Assembly (NCBI GenBank): GCA_910584685.1 | Contig: CAJUAO010000003.1 | Coordinates: 1 to 64,000, forward strand | Length of the DNA: 64,000 bases | Direction of reading: 5' to 3' | Source of the DNA: an uncultured Lachnospiraceae bacterium | Lineage (GTDB): Bacteria > Bacillota > Clostridia > Lachnospirales > Lachnospiraceae | Shown here: positions 38,861-46,556 of the stretch, in pieces | Layout: every line of letters begins with the position of its first letter | How positions within the stretch are numbered: position 1 is the stretch's first letter | Made by a program: the position numbers and the translations under genes | Notes under the pieces: model-generated | Database searches by the model: none | Told to the model about the DNA's origin: nothing | The model's input: the letters and a program-made list of their open reading frames with translations, nothing else

Positions 38861-39811
38861 TTATTTGTCAAAAATTCTCTTTGCAAAATTATAAAGTCCA
38901 TGCTTCCATACCGTAAAGTCATGACCTCCTCCCGTTACATAATATATATGCTCCGTTCCGTTATTTGTAAGAGTCTGGTGATACGTTTCCGGCCATTTTC
39001 CCACAACCGTATCATTGCTGCCTGCCACAATCATAATAAGACTCTCATATCCTTCCGGTAATTTAAAATTATCAGTGGTAAACAAACCGGCTTCAACATC
39101 ATACGGCAATACCCCCGGCGCGGGACAGAACGCTCCCACATATCCAAATACATCCGGCATGGTAAGACCTATATATAAGGACTCTCTTCCACCCATGGAC
39201 AAGCCTGCAATGGCAGTATTCTCCCTGCCCTTCGCAACAGAGTAATTTGCTTCTATGTATGGCATTAAATCATTTTTAAGCTCATTAATAAAATTATCAA
39301 AGGCTTTAAAATGTTCTGTTGTATAAATATCCGCCGGATTTGCAGCGTCATTTTTTCTTGCCCTGACATTAGGCATTACTATAATCATCTCCTTAGCTTC
39401 ACCCTCAGCAATTAAATTTCCTATAATTGCTCCCGGATTTCCACCCATCCATTCCGTATGATTTCCGCCTATGCCATGGAGCAGATACAATACAGGATAT
39501 TCCTTTTCCTCAGTATAGCCTGGCGGCAATAATATATTTGCCTTTCTTACAGAGCCTGTTGTATTTGATGAATATTCAACAGGCTCAAGCTTTCCATATT
39601 CAATATCCTTTTTTATTGATGCAAAATTATCTGCTGTATCATACATTTTTGTTTCCCTTTCTGTTTCAGTTTTTTTCTCTGTTTTTTCTTCCTTTACATT
39701 TTGAACGGTTGTTTCCTTTTCCTTTGCTGCTCCTTCTGTCTGTCTCTCCTGTTCTTCTTTTCCACAGCCGGCTGCGCAAAGAACAGCGCCTATAACAGCC
39801 AGCTTAAACAT
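38861..39811 (-). CDS. Esterase lipoprotein (PF00756), start region with A8 run
   Basis: 316 residues. Lipobox LCAAGC (Cys16), a charged Glu/Lys/Thr linker to about residue 58, then an esterase domain with oxyanion loop LLHGIGGNHTEWM (about 110-122), nucleophile Ser205 in AGLSMGG and His297 in GGGHDF. Such enzymes release acetyl or feruloyl groups from plant polysaccharides. The ATG at 39811 has its GGAGG 20 nt upstream, too far. A TTG 7 nt from that GGAGG would encode MKKIMFKLAV if the run of eight A had seven. Expression may therefore need slippage or vary by phase. First gene of the MarR-controlled operon. Confidence 0.8.
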   Translation of the reverse strand: MFKLAVIGAVLCAAGCGKEEQERQTEGAAKEKETTVQNVKEEKTEKKTETERETKMYDTADNFASIKKDIEYGKLEPVEYSSNTTGSVRKANILLPPGYTEEKEYPVLYLLHGIGGNHTEWMGGNPGAIIGNLIAEGEAKEMIIVMPNVRARKNDAANPADIYTTEHFKAFDNFINELKNDLMPYIEANYSVAKGRENTAIAGLSMGGRESLYIGLTMPDVFGYVGAFCPAPGVLPYDVEAGLFTTDNFKLPEGYESLIMIVAGSNDTVVGKWPETYHQTLTNNGTEHIYYVTGGGHDFTVWKHGLYNFAKRIFDK

Positions 39812-39848
39812 TATTTTTTTTCAAAACATTTCCTCCTTTTAGTTTACG

Positions 39849-39895
39849 AATTAGCATTCTAATTTAATTATATTATTCCCTAAAAACTATGTCAA
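39849..39895 (-). promoter_or_regulatory. Promoter and MarR-type operator of the esterase operon
   Basis: TTGACA (39890-39895), 17-bp spacer, TATAAT (39867-39872). Two bases downstream of the -10 lies the perfect palindrome AATTAG-N4-CTAATT (39849-39864), covering the likely transcription start, where a MarR dimer would block polymerase. Confidence 0.85.
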
Positions 39896-39953
39896 TATAA
39901 TTTTTACGTATTTTTGACGTTTTAATTAAATTTCCTTACGCACCCCTGCGCAC

Positions 39954-39990
39954 AAAAAAATGAGCAGGATTTTCTCCTGCTCATTTTTTT
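39954..39990 (-). terminator. Terminator of the rplKA operon
   Basis: GAGCAGGA-TTTT-TCCTGCTC flanked by seven A and seven T, about 14 bp after the rplA stop. It separates rplKA from the inserted esterase operon and works in either direction. Confidence 0.93.
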
Positions 39991-40003
39991 ATAGTGACGC
40001 CGG

Positions 40004-40699
40004 TTAATTTGCAAGCTTAACTACGTTTAACTTAACTCCCGGTCCCATTGTCGGAGCTACCGTAACGCTCCTTAAATACTGACCTTTAAGCGTAGATGGC
40101 TTTGCCTTATTTATAGCATCAATAAGTGCTTGGAAGTTGTCTGCGAGCTGCTCCTCTGTAAAAGAAGCCTTTCCTATTGGAACGTGGATGATATTTGTCT
40201 TGTCGAGTCTGTATTCAATCTTACCAGCCTTAATATCATTAACAGCCTTTGTAACGTCCATAGTAACTGTTCCTGCCTTTGGGTTTGGCATTAAGCCCTT
40301 TGGTCCAAGTACACGTCCAAGACGGCCAACAACGCCCATCATGTCCGGTGTAGCAACTACTACGTCAAAATCAAACCAACCCTCATTCTGAATCTTAGGT
40401 ATTAACTCCTCGCCGCCGACAAACTCTGCTCCTGCAGCCTCTGCCTCTGCTACCTTGTCACCCTTGGCGAAAACCAATACTCTTACGCTCTTGCCTGTAC
40501 CGTGAGGCAATACAACAGCGCCACGAATCTGCTGGTCTGCATGACGTCCGTCACAGCCTGTTCTGATATGAACTTCGATTGTCTCATCAAATTTAGCAGT
40601 AGAAACCTTCTTTACAAGCTCCATTGCCTTATCTGTGTCATAGAGTGCTGTCCTGTCTATTAATTTTGCAGCCTCTGTATATTTCTTACCTTTTTTCAT
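40004..40699 (-). CDS. rplA: 50S ribosomal protein L1
   Basis: 231 residues from the ATG at 40699 ([13 protein letters not shown]), preceded by GGAGG; the longer in-frame extension is leader. The conserved [52 protein letters not shown] and C-terminal [16 protein letters not shown] segments are present. L1 binds 23S rRNA at the exit-site stalk and in many bacteria represses rplKA translation. rplJ should follow but is 9.3 kb away; a strong terminator lies directly downstream. Confidence 0.98.
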   Translation of the reverse strand: MKKGKKYTEAAKLIDRTALYDTDKAMELVKKVSTAKFDETIEVHIRTGCDGRHADQQIRGAVVLPHGTGKSVRVLVFAKGDKVAEAEAAGAEFVGGEELIPKIQNEGWFDFDVVVATPDMMGVVGRLGRVLGPKGLMPNPKAGTVTMDVTKAVNDIKAGKIEYRLDKTNIIHVPIGKASFTEEQLADNFQALIDAINKAKPSTLKGQYLRSVTVAPTMGPGVKLNVVKLAN

Positions 40700-40816
40700 T
40701 ATAAATGAACCTCCTTGTGGTATTATCGGAGTGCGCAATGTGTAATATAATGCTCCTCCCACTTTAATTTGCTTCTGATTTTTCTCTGGCAGCAAATGCC
40801 GCCGGATTTCTTTTTA

Positions 40817-41242
40817 TTATTCCTCTACCGTGATTCCCATGCTTCTTGCCGTACCTGCTATCATGCTCATAGCGGCCTCAAGGGATGCGGCGTTTAAATC
40901 CGGCATTTTAAGCTCGGCTATCTTCTGAAGCTCAGCCTTTGAAATCTTGGCTACCTTATTTCTGTTAGGAACGCCTGAGCCTGACTGAATCTTGCAGGCC
41001 TTCTTTAATAATACGGCTGCCGGAGGCGTCTTTGTAACGAAGCTGAAGCTTCTGTCAGCATAAACCGTAATGACAACAGGAATAATCATACCGTCCTGGT
41101 CTGCCGTTCTGGCGTTAAACTCCTTTGTAAACTGTGCAATATTTACACCGTGCTGACCTAATGCAGGTCCGACAGGTGGCGCCGGCGTTGCCTTTCCGGC
41201 AGCAATCTGTAACTTGATATATCCTTCTACTTTTTTAGCCAT
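40817..41242 (-). CDS. rplK: 50S ribosomal protein L11
   Basis: 141 residues, full length. [34 protein letters not shown] is the usual N-terminus, and the C-terminal domain ends [14 protein letters not shown]11 forms the GTPase-associated centre and is needed for stringent response signalling. It stands between nusG (107 bp upstream) and rplA, as in most bacteria. GGAGG precedes the ATG. Confidence 0.98.
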   Translation of the reverse strand: MAKKVEGYIKLQIAAGKATPAPPVGPALGQHGVNIAQFTKEFNARTADQDGMIIPVVITVYADRSFSFVTKTPPAAVLLKKACKIQSGSGVPNRNKVAKISKAELQKIAELKMPDLNAASLEAAMSMIAGTARSMGITVEE

Positions 41243-41348
41243 GTGTATCCTCCATTCTTGGTACTGACCTTAATGTGAATTTGCCACACTAAGCTCTTTT
41301 CTAAATTTTTTAAGACCTTCTGATAAGTGCGCACCCTCGACATGATGC

Positions 41349-41870
41349 TTAATACTCAACTTTTTTGACCTCTGCAAAGCCTATCTCTACAGGAGTCTCT
41401 CGACCAAACATATCTACGCTGATAGTAACTGTCTGCTTATGCTCGTTAATCGCCTTGATAACACCTACCGTATTTTCCCATACGCCTCCTGTTACCATAA
41501 CGGTATCTCCCTCGGCATAATCAATAACTACCTGCGGGACATTAATTCCTAAAGGCTTCATTTCCTCCTCAGTCAGGGGCACCGGCTTGGAGCCGGGACC
41601 TACAAAGCCCGTAACACCTCTTGTATTACGTACCACATACCATGTATCGTCATTCATGTACATATGAATAAGAACATAGCCCGGAAACATCTTTTTTGAT
41701 ACCTGCTTTTTAGTACCGTTTTTCATTTCCAGCACATCCTGCATAGGAACAGTTACCTCTAGAATCTGGTCCTGAAGCTTTCTGTTTTCAATTGTTTTTT
41801 CAATATTAGCCTTTACCTTATTCTCATATCCGGAATAGGTATGGACTACATACCAATTTGCTTCTGCCAT
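41349..41870 (-). CDS. nusG: Transcription termination/antitermination protein NusG
   Basis: 173 residues: NGN domain beginning ANWYVVHTYSGYENKVKANIEK with the MFPGYVLIHMYMNDDTWYVVRNTRGVTGFVG core, then a KOW domain (GDTVMVTGGVWENTVGVIKAINEHKQTVTISVDMFGRETPVEI). It couples RNA polymerase elongation to Rho or ribosomes. It follows secE by 24 bp. Confidence 0.98.
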   Translation of the reverse strand: MAEANWYVVHTYSGYENKVKANIEKTIENRKLQDQILEVTVPMQDVLEMKNGTKKQVSKKMFPGYVLIHMYMNDDTWYVVRNTRGVTGFVGPGSKPVPLTEEEMKPLGINVPQVVIDYAEGDTVMVTGGVWENTVGVIKAINEHKQTVTISVDMFGRETPVEIGFAEVKKVEY

Positions 41871-41894
41871 AAATTCACCCTAATCCTTACATTA

Positions 41895-42089
41895 CTAAAA
41901 CAATAAACTAAATGCAGCCTGGATTAACAAATCCGCAACCTTTATAACTACACCTATAAATATAGAAGCAAGGACAACGGCTGTTGTTCTGCCTGCTGCA
42001 GTTCTCTTGTCAAGCCAGATAATTTTCTTAAACTCGCCCTTAAGACCTGCAAACCAGCTGGGTTTCTTTGCCTTTTCAGTATCTCCCAT
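41895..42089 (-). CDS. secE: Preprotein translocase subunit SecE
   Basis: 64 residues: the short amphipathic stretch KGEFKKIIWLDKRTAAG followed by one membrane helix (about 35-60), the usual minimal Gram-positive SecE. It stabilises SecY in the Sec channel. It stands between rpmG and nusG, the standard order. Confidence 0.95.
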   Translation of the reverse strand: MGDTEKAKKPSWFAGLKGEFKKIIWLDKRTAAGRTTAVVLASIFIGVVIKVADLLIQAAFSLLF

Positions 42090-42103
42090 ATCTTACCTCC
42101 AAC

Positions 42104-42253
42104 CTACTTTGTTTCCTTGTGTAATGTGTGTGATTTACAGAATCTGCAATACTTTTTTGTTTCCATCCTGTCCGGGTGTGTTTTTTTGTCTTTTGTCGTA
42201 TTGTAATTACGCTGCTTACACTCGGTACATGCCAATGTTATTTTTACTCGCAC
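42104..42253 (-). CDS. rpmG: 50S ribosomal protein L33
   Basis: A 49-residue protein starting at a GTG ([17 protein letters not shown]) with GGAGG 8 nt upstream. Four cysteines in CTEC and CRFC pairs form the zinc site of the C+ form of L33. This small gene is easily missed. It is the first gene of the rpmG-secE-nusG-rplK-rplA operon, 14 bp before secE, downstream of the promoter at 42364-42392. Confidence 0.95.
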   Translation of the reverse strand: MRVKITLACTECKQRNYNTTKDKKTHPDRMETKKYCRFCKSHTLHKETK

Positions 42254-42363
42254 AGCTTCCACCTCCACTAATTTTTTTGCTTATTTACCTTTTAATATTT
42301 CACGCTGTTTTTACTCTTCCGAAAAAAAGGGCATAAAAAAAAGGCTTCTTCCATAGCTAATAT

Positions 42364-42392
42364 AATATATCACATGACTTTTAGAAAGTCAA
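42364..42392 (-). promoter_or_regulatory. Promoter of the rpmG-secE-nusG-rplKA operon
   Basis: TTGACT (42387-42392), 17-bp spacer, TATATT (42364-42369). It lies about 110 bp before rpmG. The rest of the 300-bp gap from 42254 to 42553 holds the hairpin at 42419-42453 and otherwise AT-rich sequence. Confidence 0.75.
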
Positions 42393-42418
42393 CTGATTTC
42401 TTAGTATATATAAAATAT

Positions 42419-42453
42419 AAAAGGTAATGCACTTAGATATGCATTACCTTTTA
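42419..42453 (-). terminator. Terminator after the small lipoprotein gene
   Basis: AAAAGGTAATGCA pairs with TGCATTACCTTTT around a short loop, with AT-rich sequence after it. It lies 100 bp past the small lipoprotein gene and just upstream of the rpmG promoter. Confidence 0.6.
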
Positions 42454-42553
42454 TGTAGGAGTTTGGGAAGTTTATCTATAAAAACGATAATAAGCTTTAT
42501 TTACATTATTATATTTAATATATATTTTATATTAACATGCAGTAAATGTCAAC

Positions 42554-42751
42554 CTATTTCATTAAATCGCCAAGCGCTTCAAACGCATCGTGACAATCGT
42601 CACACATCCAAACCTCTTTACCCATAACCTCGTATGAATCACACTTTTTAACTTTTTCGCATCCAAAACACTCTGTTTCCTTCTTACAGCCTGTCATTCC
42701 CATTACAAAAACCGCTGCTGCTGCAACAAGAACAAATAATTTTTTCTTCAT
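42554..42751 (-). CDS. Small lipoprotein with zinc-ribbon-like cysteines
   Basis: 65 residues: MKKKLF start, hydrophobic core and lipobox GMTGC (Cys22), so the mature chain of about 44 residues is tethered outside the cell. It contains CFGC, a single Cys in KKCDSYEV and CDDC, in a compact hydrophilic segment: a CxxC...CxxC pair like a rubredoxin or treble-clef zinc ribbon. No family recognised. It stands alone between the ribosomal operon and the FliD-like gene. A TATAAT at 42784-42789 is a likely -10. Metal binding is an inference. Confidence 0.75.
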   Translation of the reverse strand: MKKKLFVLVAAAAVFVMGMTGCKKETECFGCEKVKKCDSYEVMGKEVWMCDDCHDAFEALGDLMK

Positions 42752-42898
42752 AACTCTCTTCCTCTTCTTTCTCTCTGGTTTTCATTATACTTTTGTTATA
42801 GTTTGTTACATTAATCACTATGCAATATAAATGCATATATTGCAAGTACTTTTTAACAAAAACATAAATATTTTTTCATATTTTATTATAATTCCAGC

Positions 42899-44203
42899 CT
42901 ATACATATCCGTTAAACATCATGCCGCTATACACGGAAGAAACATATGGGTTTGTAAAATTTCTTACAGGATGAGGATATGAAATAAGCTTTTTGTTTAC
43001 ATATTTCATAGGGTCTATGGATATGTCGTCCGCCTTTGCAACTACTGCTTTTTTAAATGCATTGAGCTTTTCAAGGCTTTCGCTTAAGGTTCCCTCGCCT
43101 GCCGACTGTATAAGCAGTGATTCCTCTACAGTTATATGTCCGTCGTCCTCAACCTTAAAGCCTGCCGACTCAAGATTATTTTTATAGTACTTTGCAACAT
43201 TGTTTATATCACTGATAAGCTTACTTCCGTCATTTCCTCCTAAAGTCTCTGCTTTTCCTATCGCTAAGTCAACCATACTATTATAGGAAGAAATAAGCTC
43301 ATTTACATTTTCCAAAATAGAATCTATATCCTGCTTTACGCCTATCTTTACACCTTCGCCTGACAGACTTACATTTTTCAGCGTAAGCTGATACTGATGC
43401 TTTACCGAGAATGTGTTGGATGACGCCGTATGCTCTACACCGTTTATAGAAAAGTTTGCATTTGAAGGTCTTTGCTTTATTTTGTTCAGTCCAAGCGCCG
43501 CAACAACCTTTCCGTCGCTCTTTTCATTTTCTGAAATTGAAAAAATAAGTCCGCCGCTGCTGCCAGATTCACCTGTTGAATTTGACCTCATTATAATTGC
43601 CTGATTTTCATTTTCGTCTGTGACCTTTCCCGCAGTAACGCCTATGTTCGCCCTGTTAAAAAGTCTGACCAGCTTATCCTGTATGCTGTTGTTGTCATCA
43701 TCTTCCCTGACTGAAAAAGAAAACTCATAGGTATATTCACCTATATTCATATCAAAGGAATACTCTCCCTTCGGCAGGTTTCTGCTGGAAGGACTGAGAT
43801 AGTTTCCCTCGTTCACCTGCGAAGCCGCAAGAGAATTTACCTTTATCTCAAGCTGCTCGGCCTCCTCTGTGCCTTCCTCTTCTCCTATATACCTTGCCTC
43901 AACTATAGCTGTGTTTCCGGATACAGCCTTCTTTCTTAGAAATCCCGAAATGCTCCCATTCATATCTGTAAGAGATGCTGCCACATTTTTAAGAGAACGG
44001 GCAGATTCCTTTAAATCTATTGCGTACTTCTGAACATTATCTGTATCTAACAGCTTATATAAGGGTGATTTTTTGTTCACCTTAAGCATATTGTTATATA
44101 CGCTTCTTAATTCACTTCTTTTATGGGTGTCATACTTTGATACCTGCTGTCCTCCATACGTAGACAGATAGTAAGTATATGCGCTGCTAATCATCTGAAT
44201 CAC
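42899..44203 (-). CDS. FliD-like flagellar filament cap protein
   Basis: 434 residues. It lacks a signal peptide. The N-terminal helical stretch (about 1-80), the central QLEIKVNSLAASQVNEGNYL and INGVEHTASSNTFSVKHQYQLTLKNVSLSGEGVKIGVKQD segments, and the helical SILENVNELISSYNSMVDLA C-terminal part match FliD hook-associated cap proteins. FliD caps the filament and folds exported flagellin. The protein is somewhat short and starts differently from typical FliD, so a paralogue is possible. A leader hairpin with AAGGAT suggests CsrA control. It is preceded by a glycosyltransferase gene. Confidence 0.75.
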   Translation of the reverse strand: MIQMISSAYTYYLSTYGGQQVSKYDTHKRSELRSVYNNMLKVNKKSPLYKLLDTDNVQKYAIDLKESARSLKNVAASLTDMNGSISGFLRKKAVSGNTAIVEARYIGEEEGTEEAEQLEIKVNSLAASQVNEGNYLSPSSRNLPKGEYSFDMNIGEYTYEFSFSVREDDDNNSIQDKLVRLFNRANIGVTAGKVTDENENQAIIMRSNSTGESGSSGGLIFSISENEKSDGKVVAALGLNKIKQRPSNANFSINGVEHTASSNTFSVKHQYQLTLKNVSLSGEGVKIGVKQDIDSILENVNELISSYNSMVDLAIGKAETLGGNDGSKLISDINNVAKYYKNNLESAGFKVEDDGHITVEESLLIQSAGEGTLSESLEKLNAFKKAVVAKADDISIDPMKYVNKKLISYPHPVRNFTNPYVSSVYSGMMFNGYV

Positions 44204-44240
44204 CTCCCTTTGTATTCAAATGGTTACCGTCTCTTTAGTC

Positions 44241-44252
44241 TGCATCCTTGCA
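44241..44252 (-). promoter_or_regulatory. Candidate CsrA site in the FliD-like leader
   Basis: TGC-AAGGAT-GCA hairpin (minus strand) in the 5' leader, about 40 nt before the start codon, with GGA in the loop as in CsrA targets. Confidence 0.4.
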
Positions 44253-44278
44253 TAGAGACATTTATCCTATTATTATTT

Positions 44279-44308
44279 AGTATATACCAAAAACCATTAA
44301 TTTGTCAA
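44279..44308 (-). promoter_or_regulatory. Promoter of the FliD-like gene
   Basis: TTGACA (44303-44308) and TATACT (44279-44284), 18-bp spacer, overlapping the end of the glycosyltransferase gene. Confidence 0.55.
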
Positions 44309-45339
44309 ATATTTATTAAATTTTTCTTCCATATTTCCGCCTGCTCTCTATAAGCGTCTGCCTGCTCCTTTAAGCCTGACGCGTCAAGTACCTCTGCAAG
44401 CGCATTTAGCGCTGTATCTCCTCCCATATGTATATTGCATACCGGAGTGGTCTCAAAAGCGGCATTATAATACCACAGATGAGCTTCATCCAAATCTCCC
44501 TTTTGCCTATAGTAATCTCCAAGCTCCATGCATATCTCACTGCATCCTTCTGAAAGCGCTACCTTTATGGCATATTTAAAAAATTTATCCTCCTGTCCCA
44601 TTATTCTGTATGCGCGGGCTAAGATAATACATGCATACTGAAGCTCATCGGGGGTGCAGCCTTCTTTTTTCAACAATCTTTCAAACACTCCTATTGCGCC
44701 TGTAAACTGATTATCTGTTCCTGATATATATAGCTCCTTTGCATACATACGAGCCAAATCATATGATATGACAGGTGAATCCTCATTTCCAAAATGCTTT
44801 TCAAATATGGCTATATCCCTGTCCGTATGAAGTCCGTGGGGTTTGTGAAAAATACGTATATCGCTGTCAAATACCACAGGCTCAGTCCTTAAACACTCAT
44901 GAACAGGATTTTTAAATTCAAATGTTCTTATTCTTTTAAACAGCTTTGCCCTGTATTCCTCATTAAAATTATATACCGTATTGGATTCATACTGTCCGCT
45001 GTATAACATCTGTACTATATCTATCTGAGGCATAAGCGCCTCCTTTAGCTGCATAAATCCACGGCGGTTTTCCTCATCCAGCACCTCGTCTGCATCTGCA
45101 GTATATATATATTCACATGTGGCAAAGGAGGAAGCGTAATTTCTTGCTGCTGAAAAATCATCACACCACTTAAAATCATATACCTTATCCGTATATCTCA
45201 ACGCTATCTCCTTCGTTTTGTCTGTGGAGCCTGTGTCCACTATAATAATTTCGTCCATAAGCCCCTTAAGGCTGTCAAGGCATCTTTCCAAAACGCTTTC
45301 TTCATTTTTCACTATCATGCATAAGCTTATTGTTATCAT
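44305..45339 (-). CDS. Glycosyltransferase family 2 with C-terminal TPR-like repeats
   Basis: 344 residues. The GT2 start CMIVKNEESVLERCLDSLKGLMDEIIIVDTGSTDKTKEIA and the metal-binding YTADADE motif are clear. Residues after about 200 form helical repeats (TPR-like: ACIILARAYRIMGQEDKFFKYAI, LGDYYRQKGDLDEAHLWYY). The combination is seen in transferases that sugar-modify proteins or surface polymers. Beside flagellin and cap genes it is a candidate flagellar glycosyltransferase. GGAGAGGG lies before the ATG. Confidence 0.85.
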   Translation of the reverse strand: MITISLCMIVKNEESVLERCLDSLKGLMDEIIIVDTGSTDKTKEIALRYTDKVYDFKWCDDFSAARNYASSFATCEYIYTADADEVLDEENRRGFMQLKEALMPQIDIVQMLYSGQYESNTVYNFNEEYRAKLFKRIRTFEFKNPVHECLRTEPVVFDSDIRIFHKPHGLHTDRDIAIFEKHFGNEDSPVISYDLARMYAKELYISGTDNQFTGAIGVFERLLKKEGCTPDELQYACIILARAYRIMGQEDKFFKYAIKVALSEGCSEICMELGDYYRQKGDLDEAHLWYYNAAFETTPVCNIHMGGDTALNALAEVLDASGLKEQADAYREQAEIWKKNLINI

Positions 45340-45421
45340 GCTCCCTCTCCTTCCTGTATTTTAATGGCCTGCCGTAAAGCTGCTTTAATATAATCCGTTA
45401 AATTTATATAAGTTTTAACTA

Positions 45422-45451
45422 ATCATACCACGTATTTACCTTTTATTTCAA
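45422..45451 (-). promoter_or_regulatory. Promoter of the family 2 glycosyltransferase gene
   Basis: TTGAAA (45446-45451), 18-bp spacer, TATGAT (45422-45427), about 80 bp upstream of the start. It is divergent from the plus-strand flagellin-like promoter. Confidence 0.5.
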
Positions 45452-45486
45452 CAGTATTATTTTTTTGCACACTTGCATTTTCGCTC

Positions 45487-45515
45487 TTGAAATATACCTT
45501 TTTCTGGTATATAAT
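45487..45515 (+). promoter_or_regulatory. Sigma-A promoter of the flagellin-like gene
   Basis: TTGAAA (45487-45492), 17-bp spacer, TATAAT (45510-45515). It is a housekeeping promoter, not the sigma-28 type used by the main flagellin gene. Confidence 0.8.
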
Positions 45516-45566
45516 ATACATGATAAATAGTATTGATTTACACATTTTATCCAGGGAGGGATTGCT

Positions 45567-46334
45567 ATGAGCAATATATCAGGTATAAGCAATGCTTCGT
45601 ATTCAGATTATGGAAGCTTTGCTTCAGGAAAGAAAATAAACAGTGCTGCTGACGGAGCTGCTGAGCTTTCTATTATTGAAAAACAGGATACTCAGACACG
45701 AGGCTTAAACGCTGGTGCAAATAATATACAATCTGCAAAGGATATGTTAAATGTTTCCGATGCTGCCCTTGGAAGCATTTCTGATTATCTGCAGCGTATA
45801 AGGGAGCTGGCAGTACAGGCATCAAACACTGCTACCGTTTCAGATTCAGACAGGTCAAACATGCAGATGGAGGTTGAGCAGCTAAAGCAGGGAATATCTG
45901 ACGTTGCCAATTATACAAGCTTTAATACAAAGCCTTTGCTTGACGGCTCAAACCCTGCGTTTAACATTGCCACTGACAGCAACGGAAACTCTATGACTGT
46001 AAATGGAGCCAACGCTACTCTTGATGCTCTCGGTATAGCTGATTTTGACCTGACAGGCGATTTCAATATAGACGATATTGATAAGGCCATTGACAATGTC
46101 AGCTCCCAGAGAAGCGCCGCCGGCGCAAAGAGTAATGCTTTAGAGTATGCGTACAATTATAACACAAGCGCCGCTTTATATTCTACAGGAGCAAAGAGCA
46201 GACTTGAGGATTTGGATTTAGCCGAAGCTATTTCTGAGAAGAAAAAGCAGGAAACTCTTCAGGAGTATGCATTTTTTGCTCAGAAAAAGAAGGCTGAGGA
46301 AGAAAAGCAAAAGATTAATGTGCTGTTTGGTTAG
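45567..46334 (+). CDS. Divergent flagellin-like protein
   Basis: 255 residues with the conserved flagellin N-terminal helical domain: GKKINSAADGAAELSIIEKQDTQTRGLNAGANNIQSAKDMLNVSDAAL, and a recognisable QRSAAGAKSNALEYAYNYNTSAAL C-terminal helix. The last 40 residues depart from flagellin and end with a Lys/Glu-rich coiled coil and INVLFG. The extreme N-terminus also lacks the usual MVVQHNM. GGGAGGG precedes the ATG. It may be a minor filament or hook-junction component. The sigma-A promoter separates its control from the main flagellin. Confidence 0.8.
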   Translation: MSNISGISNASYSDYGSFASGKKINSAADGAAELSIIEKQDTQTRGLNAGANNIQSAKDMLNVSDAALGSISDYLQRIRELAVQASNTATVSDSDRSNMQMEVEQLKQGISDVANYTSFNTKPLLDGSNPAFNIATDSNGNSMTVNGANATLDALGIADFDLTGDFNIDDIDKAIDNVSSQRSAAGAKSNALEYAYNYNTSAALYSTGAKSRLEDLDLAEAISEKKKQETLQEYAFFAQKKKAEEEKQKINVLFG

Positions 46335-46380
46335 CCCATAAAAGCGCGTTAATAATTCAATAAAGCTATTATAATTACAT

Positions 46381-46485
46381 TAAAGGACTGCTGCAGAACA
46401 AGGATTTTATACACGATATAGCAGATTTCATGGTATATCCATTGCTATATTTTGTATATTCTCCCGGTTTTGCAGCAGTCCTTTA
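46381..46485. terminator. Long inverted repeat between convergent genes, bidirectional terminator
   Basis: TAAAGGACTGCTGCA (46381-46395) is exactly mirrored by its complement at 46471-46485, around a 75-bp loop with nested TATAGCA/TGCTATA and ATGG/CCAT hairpins. T-rich sequence follows on the plus strand. It sits between the flagellin-like gene and the acyl-CoA reductase gene. A miniature mobile element is an alternative reading. Confidence 0.6.
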
Positions 46486-46556
46486 TTTTCCTTTTTTATA
46501 CCTTAAAGCTTCCTTGAAGCCTTTTTCTCCTAATGTGACATGTAGTTACGGCAATA

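Noticed and set aside
42821..42844. 24-bp AT-rich palindrome TGCAATATA-N6-TATATTGCA upstream of the small lipoprotein
   Set aside because: Looks like an operator, but the sequence is very AT-rich, no matching regulator is nearby and it may arise by chance; not listed as a site.
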